In this document: positions 22,601 through 31,600 of the stretch, one piece after another
Position numbering within the stretch: position 1 is the first letter of the stretch
How the letters are laid out: each line of letters opens with the position of its first letter
Source of the DNA: Acetivibrio alkalicellulosi
GTDB taxonomy: Bacteria > Bacillota > Clostridia > Acetivibrionales > Acetivibrionaceae
DNA: 64,000 nt
Direction: 5' to 3'
Assembly: GCA_008125075.1 (NCBI GenBank)
Contig: VLTH01000001.1
Span: 716,571 to 780,570 of the forward strand
Program-made: the position numbers and the translations under genes
Notes under the pieces: model-generated
What the model was told of the DNA's origin: nothing
Databases searched by the model: none
What the model saw: the letters and a program-made list of their open reading frames with translations, nothing else

Positions 22601-25600
22601 CATCAACACTATCACCTGTAATTGGTCCAGAAGGTAAAAGTGGTGTTATGATAAACTTTAATGCACCTTTAAATTGTGAAGATGTTGCACAGTATCAGGT
22701 GGTGTTTAGTAGTAGTGAAGGTGCAGTTGCAACTTCAAACATTAAGCTTCACTTAAGACCTGCAATTCCACATCCTGTAACTGACCCTAAAGGGTTTATG
22801 GCTGGAGTAAATACTGGTGGAAGCATTACAAGAAAAGTAACAGTTACAAATAAGGGTCTTGGAAATATGGAAAATATACATCTAGTGTCTCCTCAAAGCC
22901 TGCCATGGGTAAGAGCTATAAACCTAGACAGTAACTTTTTAGCCCCAGGAGATTCAACTAGCTTTGATATTGTAATAAAGCCTTTAGATACTACACCTCT
23001 TGGACAGTATCAGGATGTAGTAAAAGTAACTGATGGAAAGTATGAAGCTACTATTACTTTTGGAGTTGAAGTTTCAACTAAAAACACAGGTGGTCTTTCT
23101 TTCCTAATAAAAGACGATGGTGGAGAATTTGTAGAAAACGCAGAAGTAACTATAGTTGGGAAAGAGCCATATATACAGGTTATAAGAGGGCAGGAAGTTA
23201 CATATTATCAAAACTTTTATGGTAGAACCGATTCTAACGGAATAGTTACCTTTGAAGAAAAACCAATTGGAGAATACAGTTATACTGTAAGGGCAAAGGG
23301 AAGAAACAAGGTAGATGGAACTACCTATGTAATGCCAATGAATGAGGCTCTTTTACAGGAAGTAATAATGGAAACACAGCCTGTTCAAATTGAGTGGACT
23401 GTAGTTCCTACTACCATAGAAGATAAATATGATATCCAATTGGAATTGATTTTTGGAGCTAACGTTCCACAGCCGTACTTTGGATTTGTACCTCCATGGG
23501 TTACTGTACCAAAACAGATAGATGAACCTGTTATAGTAGAAGCAACAGTTATAAATGCAGGACTAGTTGCATTAACAGATGTAACAGCGCAGATTAGAAG
23601 AGAGAACTCTTCTGACACTGGGATAAGTATAGTAGGAGGAGGTTACTTAGGTGAGATTCCTGCACATGGAAGTGCAAGAATAAGTATTATGGTGCAACCT
23701 GGATACTATAATCTTCGTCGAGGAGATGGTGGTAAACCATTAAATTATATATTATTGCAGGGTAAGTATGTAAGTTTTGACCAAGATACAGGACTTCCTG
23801 AATATCCACCAAAGGGAATTATGGCGGAACTTCCTCTTTATAATCCAAGTAGTCAAAAAGTAACAATAAATATAGATACTCCTGAAGGAAAAGGAACGAG
23901 GGAAGCATTTTTACCAGAAGACGATTTTGCTGAGGTGGATTACTTTTATCCATTAGATGGAGAAGGAGATGGAAGAAGAAAAGATGATGGTACTGACTAT
24001 CAGATAGTAACTCTAAAGCTTGATCAAAGTGCAACTTTAGAAAGACAGGCATTTGATGCAACACTAAAAGTAGCAAATGGATTTATAGACAGTAGCCTTG
24101 ATAATTTAGAGGTAAGAGTTGTCTTAACAGATACTGATGGAAATGATGTAACAGTTAAAAACTTTATAATTCCTACAGGGCTAAATGGAATATCATCTCT
24201 TGATGGCTCTGATTCTCTACCTTCGGGCAACGATATGAGTGCTACATGGCAGCTAATACCTGGTGAAGGATTAGGCGGAGAGTTTTTAGAAGGAAAGGTG
24301 TATTTAGCAAAGGCAATTGTGTCTTACTATGTAAATGGCAGATATATAGAAACACAGACTCAACCTGAGGAAATAACCATATATCCTCAGCCAAAAATAA
24401 AGCTAAACTATTATGTGCCAAAGGACATTATATCAGGAGAGCCTTTTAGGTTAGGAGTAGTTGCAGAAAACACAGGATATGGTATTGCAAAAAATCTTGT
24501 AATAGATTCAGGACAGTTAAACATTACAACAAATCAAGCAGGGCTTCAAACTAATTTTGTAATTCGTGAGACATCTTTTGGATCTAATACTGGAAATAGC
24601 TTTAGGCTAAACTTAGGAGATATTGATCCACAGTCTAAAGTAAGTGGTTACTGGCTTGTAGAATGGGTAATGTACCAAGAAGGTGAAGGAGCTGAGCCTT
24701 TTGAAGGTGAATTTAGAGAGTTTAATGCTACCCTTACTCATCAGGATTATAAAGGAGTTACCTTAAATCCATTAATAGTTGGAGTTACTACAGAAATAAT
24801 AGGAAAAGATAATATTTACATAGAAGGTGAAGGAGTATTAAGCCTTGTTGATGTTGATAATTCAGGATTTCCAAATTATTTAATCAATCTTTCAACAGGA
24901 TTAAAACTACCAATTCATGTACCACAAAGCTTAAGTGTAGAAAAAAATCCTGATGTAGAGGATGCTACAATGATATTTAATGTTCCTGCAAAAGAAGGGG
25001 ATCCTGACCAATTAGGAATGCCTCGTTATCAGGTGCTTATGTTAAGAGATCCGCTAGAAAACACTCCAATAAGGTCTGTTACAAGAGATATAATTGGAGG
25101 AGAAACTCAAAATGTTACACTTTCTAAAAATAATACATGGAAAAATAACAACCACATTTATATAGTGGATGAGACTCCAATATTTGCAGAAAAACCAGAG
25201 GGCTATAGTTTAAACCAAAACAGATATTATTACCCTGCAAGTTATGAAGTTGATTTTAGCTCAGGTGCAGTAATAAATGGGATTGACTATGCAAGAAAAT
25301 ACTATGTTTTAGATAAAGACTATAATCCTATAACGAAATATGCTTATTATGATATTGGTGTACATCCTAATGAAGAAGAGATGACAAGAGTAAGAGCCCT
25401 TATATACAATGAAGGAACAACCAGTGAAAGTGGCAAAGTAGAGTTTTTTGCAACAAGGCTAAATAGTAGAAATGAAGAAGAAGAGGAAATAAAAATTGGA
25501 GAGGCTAACTATAGTAACCTAAAGCCATTTCATTCAGTTTATGTATATATTGACTGGACACCGCAACAAGGTGGAAACTACATTTTAAGATCATCTATTT

Positions 25601-28600
25601 TTGGAAATGATGCATTAGATGCAACACATAAAGAAAATGCAAAAATAAACTTTAGACCTTATGCTGACGCTGGAGTTGACTTTTCAGTAAATGTTTTAGA
25701 GCCAGCAAGGTTTGATGGATCACGCTCTTATGATAGGGATGGTTATATACAAAGCTTTATATGGGAGTTTGGAGATGGAGAATCAGCCGCAGGAGTTGCG
25801 CCGGTATATACCTATAGAGATTCTGGTACGTATAAGGTAAAACTTACAGTTATTGATAACAATTATATGGAAAGCACCTCAGAAATGATGATTACTGTAA
25901 ATGAAACAAGACCTGATCTTAGAGTTACAGACATTAGATTAAGTAATGATAACCCAGATGAAGGTGAAAAAATACAGGTATATGCGACTATTTATAATGG
26001 AGGCTATTCTAAAACAAATAGTCCTTTCATTGTAAGTCTTTATGATAACAATATGTTTAAAGACTTTGTAAGGATATCAGAAAGTATCAATCCAGGTGAG
26101 TCAAAAGAAGTAACCTTTAATTGGCTAAATACTGGTGGAGTTCGAATGCTTACAGTAATTGCTAACGACATGGGAAGACCAGTAGAGGAGGCAGATCATG
26201 ATAACAATCATAGAAGCCGTCCAGTTTATACTGATAATTACTTCCTTCCAAACTTAAAGGTTACAGAGTTTACTTGGGAAGGCCCTGACGAGGGAGTACT
26301 TGACTGGAATGAAGAAATCACATTGCGTGCTGTTGTACAAAACGATGGAATGGCAAATGCAGATAAATTTAATGTGGCATTTATGGTAAATGACAGACTA
26401 ATTGAAACTAAGTTAGTTGAATCACTTCCATATGCAAACGGAATTAACACAGCTATAGTTACTGCCACATGGAAAGCAGACAGAGAAGGTATACACAAAT
26501 TTAAAGTGGTTGCAGACGGACCTATTTCGCATATTGTAGAAGCTGATAAGAGTGACAATGAAAAAGAAATAGTATCACCTTTTATAAGACTAAGATATGC
26601 TGATCTGATAGTAGGAAGTGTTTCACTTCCAAATACAGAGGATATTTTGCCAGGGCAGCCATTAATGATAACTGTTAATATTACAAATCAGGGGTATGCA
26701 AATGTTAATACACCATTTAATGTTTCTGTTTATGCTGATGACAAATATATCGGCTCAATAAACATAGAAGAGATAGAAAAAAACAGCACTGTTAGTCGTT
26801 TGGTTGGATGGAAAAGACCTATTAATGGTGTAGAGACAATTAGGGTAATAGTAGACGAAAACTTTAATATCCGTGAGACAAACAAAGGAAACAACAATTT
26901 TGAGTATAAGTTAACTTCTCCTTTGACATTAAGACTTCCAGAACTTATTGTTGAAGAGATGGTGACAACTTCTCAAAATGAAAATCCACAGTATAATGAT
27001 GAGATGATTACTAGAGTAGTTTTAAGAAATATTGGAGAGACCCATATAAACAAACCATTTACAACAGCTTTATACGTAAATGATATACTAGCAGGAACAT
27101 TTAGAACTTCAACAGTAATTACTCAAGGTTCAAGTGTATCAGGTGAAATTCAGTGGAAAGCAGAATATCTTCCAACTGAGCCAGGTTATGTGCTTACTGT
27201 TTATGGAGATGTCTATAGTGAACTACATTTAAATGATAGGAACAAGGCAAACAAAACAGAAAGCTTTAAAGTTAAAGACAAATTACTAATTGAATTAGAG
27301 CCGTTTAAAGATATATATACTGTCAATGAGAATTTAGATTACAGGTTAAAAGTAGTTTCAACAGATGCACCTATTAGACCTTTAGGTACTGATGAAGGAG
27401 CACAGGCTTATATTAAAATTTATACGGGAACATTTGATGATGGAAACATAAATGGAGAAGAAGTTTTTTCATCCCTAATGAATTATGACAGCATTTCAGG
27501 AGAATTTTATAAAACAATTGAGGAAAACTTTGAGGCAGGAAGTTATACAGTATATATGACTGTTTCAAAGGGTGAAGAGGAAGAAGGGGTTTATCATAGT
27601 CTGCAAATTGTTCCTGACTATTTAGTAACAGTATCAACGCAAAAACAAACCTATACTGTAGGGGAGAGAATAAAAGTAGACGGAAAAGTTACCACCGATG
27701 AACAAATGCTACCTATAGAAGATGCAATAGTAACAATAATTATAGTTGGAGAAGAAGAGTGGAGAAAAGATGTTGTAACTAATAGTGAAGGAAATTACAG
27801 TTACAATTTTGACCTTCCTGAAGGTTATGGAGGATCCTATTCATTAAGGGCGGAGGCTAAGGTAAATGGTGCAATAAAGTCATCTACTAGAGAAGTATTT
27901 TATGTAGAAGGTATGTATATGACGTCAGTGCCTGAGATAGAAATTACATCAGGATATGATAAAGAATTTAAAATGACATTGGTAAATGTGGGTACACTTC
28001 CTATAACATCAATAGATATAAACAATATATGGGATGAAAATACTGAGCATATCGATATCACAATAATAGATGCGGTACCAGATGCTTTAGAACCAGAAGA
28101 ATCTTTGGACTTAAGGGTTAGAATTGAAGTGTTAGAGGAAGCAGAGTACAAAACAAATGGATTTAAGTTTGAAGCTCAATCTCATGAAGGATACAGCTAT
28201 ACATTGCCAATAGAAATAAAAGTGTTGGAATCAATACCAGAATATGACATTATTTTTAGTGGCAATGAAGGGACAGTAAGGTCAGGTGAGATGATAACAC
28301 ATGTTATATCTGTTGCCAACACAGGAACTGGATCAATCAGAGATTTACAGGTAACATCTCCTGAAAAACTTCCATGGATAACAGTTACAACTTCAGGTAC
28401 CGATTTGATTTTACCAATAAATAAGGGGTTGTCCATTAGAGATGAAAATGCAAGGGCAGTAATCTCGGTAAATATTGCACCTGATAGTTATGTTAGAAAC
28501 GGTGTATATGAAGATGTAATAACTATTGACTCAAATGCAGGTATTAAAGAAATACCTGTTAAGGTAAATGTAAGTGCACAAAATATAGGAACTATTGTTT

Positions 28601-31600
28601 TAGAGGTGGTAAACGAAAACTACGCACCTGTTGAGGACTCAACAGTAATGCTGATAGGACCTCATACATCAGATTGGGATCAGCCTTTAAACGAAGAGGT
28701 TTATATTGGTGAAATTATAGGAGATTCGTTATTCAAATTTGAAAACATTCCAGCAGGAACGTATACTTTAAAGGCTAGTGGAGAAGGGCATGAAAGTGTT
28801 GAAAAAAGCATAGATGTTAAGGCACTTATTAATCTTATACCTGAAAAAATAGTTATACAAAAGGAAAAGATAAGTTTAGGTTTTGATACTAGTGAGCTAT
28901 TAAACTATATCAATGGAGGACTAAACAGTAGTGAGAGACCTGTTTTAAAGCCAAAGCTTAACACAGAAGATGGAGACTTAAAGCTTGTTCCAAGCTTCCC
29001 AGGCGATGAAATAATTGTAAAGAGTTTAGATGGAAATGTAATTACAAGTAGATTATTGACTCTCAAAAACTTTTATCAGTATGGGGATTTACAGGATGTA
29101 AGTGCAGAGATTATTTTTAATAGTTCAATTATGCCAGAAGATGCAATGTGGCTAAATTATGGAAGAGTGAGCAGTAAGTCAATCTTTTTAGGCAATTTTG
29201 CAGAAGGAGAATCAAAGAGAATAAGTTGGAGTTTTGATTTATCTCTTTTAGATGATGAAATAAGAGAAAATATTTTAGAAAGATTATATTTTGCATTTGA
29301 TGCAGATATTAAACTAACAGGCAAAACTCAAAACTCAGAGGGAGAAGAAGAGGCGGTTAGTCTTGATATTCCAATAAAGGTACACTATTTAGATGAAGAT
29401 TTTGAATTTGTTTTTGATGTAAGCTTAGAAGACTCTGTCAATGAAGGGGAAGCTGGTGAAATAAGAGAGTTTACTTATGATTTCATTGGCAATAGATGCA
29501 AAATAGAGCTAGAGCATTTACCAGAGAGGATAGGAAGAGCTGGCGGATACTTTGGTTTTTCTCAAGATGTTGCAATGGTGGATGAAGCATTTGAAGCAAA
29601 CTTTACCTTCTACAATCCATTTGAAGATAGACAAATCACTGATGTATATTTTGAATTACAGATAACAGATAAGGCGTTGGGATTAGATGGAACTTTTGAA
29701 AACGGTGCAAAAGATGCCACAAACTGGTTTGTTATAAGCTGTCATAACCGAAATGGAATAGTATCAGAAAGGACTGGTATAACGTTCCCTCATATAGAAG
29801 AAAGGGGAATAGAAAGACTTAAATATACAATTAAGAGCAAAGCAAACATGGGAGATATTAGTGGAGACTATTATGGATATGTTTTCTACAGATATACTTT
29901 AGATGGGGTAATTTTTGAAGGCTATTTAGATGGAAGGAAATTTACCATTGAGCCGCCTCCAAAACTTTATATAAGCTACAATCTTGAATTTGTTATGGAA
30001 AACCGTTATGAACTTGAAGCTGTTGTTACAAATGCAGGTGAAGGAAAAGCACATAATGTAACAATGGGGCTTCCTTTAATACCTGGTGTGTCAAATATTC
30101 AGGTAAGTGGAATAAAAAATTATAGAGGTCATTATCAAAGCCATAGTAGTTATCTTGAAATAGGTGAAGTTTTGCCTGGAGAAACAAGGTCGGGAACTTT
30201 CGTATTAAATGGAACTGGTTTTGAAGATTGGGCCAATTTACCTGGACTTGCAGTTAGAAGTTCTCAGTTAAATGACAATATAGTTATAGCTCCAATGTCA
30301 ATTCAGGAAGTTAGATTAAATGATTTTAATAATATTCTAGATGAAGTAAATATGCTAGAATGCAATATACAAAACCTCATGGATAAAACAATTCACGATG
30401 TAGCTGTGGTAATAGTAGATATGGTAGAGTACTTTGAAGCAAATGATGAAGCAGAAAAGTTTTCACTTGCAATGGATGGTTTGTCTTCAATGATTTCTTT
30501 TGCAGGATTTCTTAAAAATGCTTTCGGATTCCTTGGGGTTAATGATGCAACAGCTAAACTAACTGTTAATTATCCAGGCGGATTTGTTCCAGCAAAATTA
30601 GCATTTACAGAAGATGAAATGAGGGATTTAGACCAGCTTAGCAAAGAACAAGTTAGAATTAAAAAAGAAGTAGAAGAGAAGAATGAGAAGCTAAAAGAAA
30701 ATAGTCTTTCAGATGAAGAAAGAAATAGAATTGAAAAAGAAATTGCAGAGCTAAAACATCAGTATGATTTAAATTATAACAGGATAAAAGCCATTGCAGG
30801 AAGTGGTGATATACAGGAAATTGTCATGGGGAATTTGGGAATTAAAGATATAATGAGTGTTCTTAATCTTGCAAATGACATAGCTCAGTATAAAAGCAAT
30901 CAAGAAGAAGCAAGAAAAATGCTAAATGATATATCAAAATTTGCTCATGATAAGTTAAAAGAAGGACATTCAAAATCGGATTTACTTAACCTTGTAATTG
31001 AACAAATAGAGTCTAGACCTTTCAAAATTACAGATAGAGATAGAGTAAGCCATTTAATTACAAACTCTTCAAATCTAAATGAAGGTCAATTTGATAGTGC
31101 TTTTCATCAACTTCTTGAAATGGCAGAGGAAGTATCCTTAGAAGAATTAAAAGATAGAGTTAGAATTGAGCTCTTATCAACTAAGTCAATTTTAGGAACA
31201 TATATAAATGACAGAAATAATGCACCTTCATACTACCCTGTAGATCCTATTTATACTTACTTAAAAGAGCTAAACAATAGTTTAGAAAGCATGTGGAAGT
31301 CAATAAACGGAGGTAAAATTAGTGGTGTTGGAAACTACAAAAATATATGGATATACCATCCTTATCATGGAGATATATTACCACTTGAAGTTAATCTTAG
31401 CCAGTATAGAGAGCCCCTTCTAGAATCACTTAGAATTCAGTATAGGGCATATTCAAACCTATCTAACAGATGGGAATTAAATGAAACGAAGGCTCGGATG
31501 GTAATGATAGATGCGACAGCTTTTGGGATGAGCTTTATACCAAGTGCAAGTGCTGGATTGATGTCGACTTTAGTTCAAAATACTATGATTGCAAACTTAA

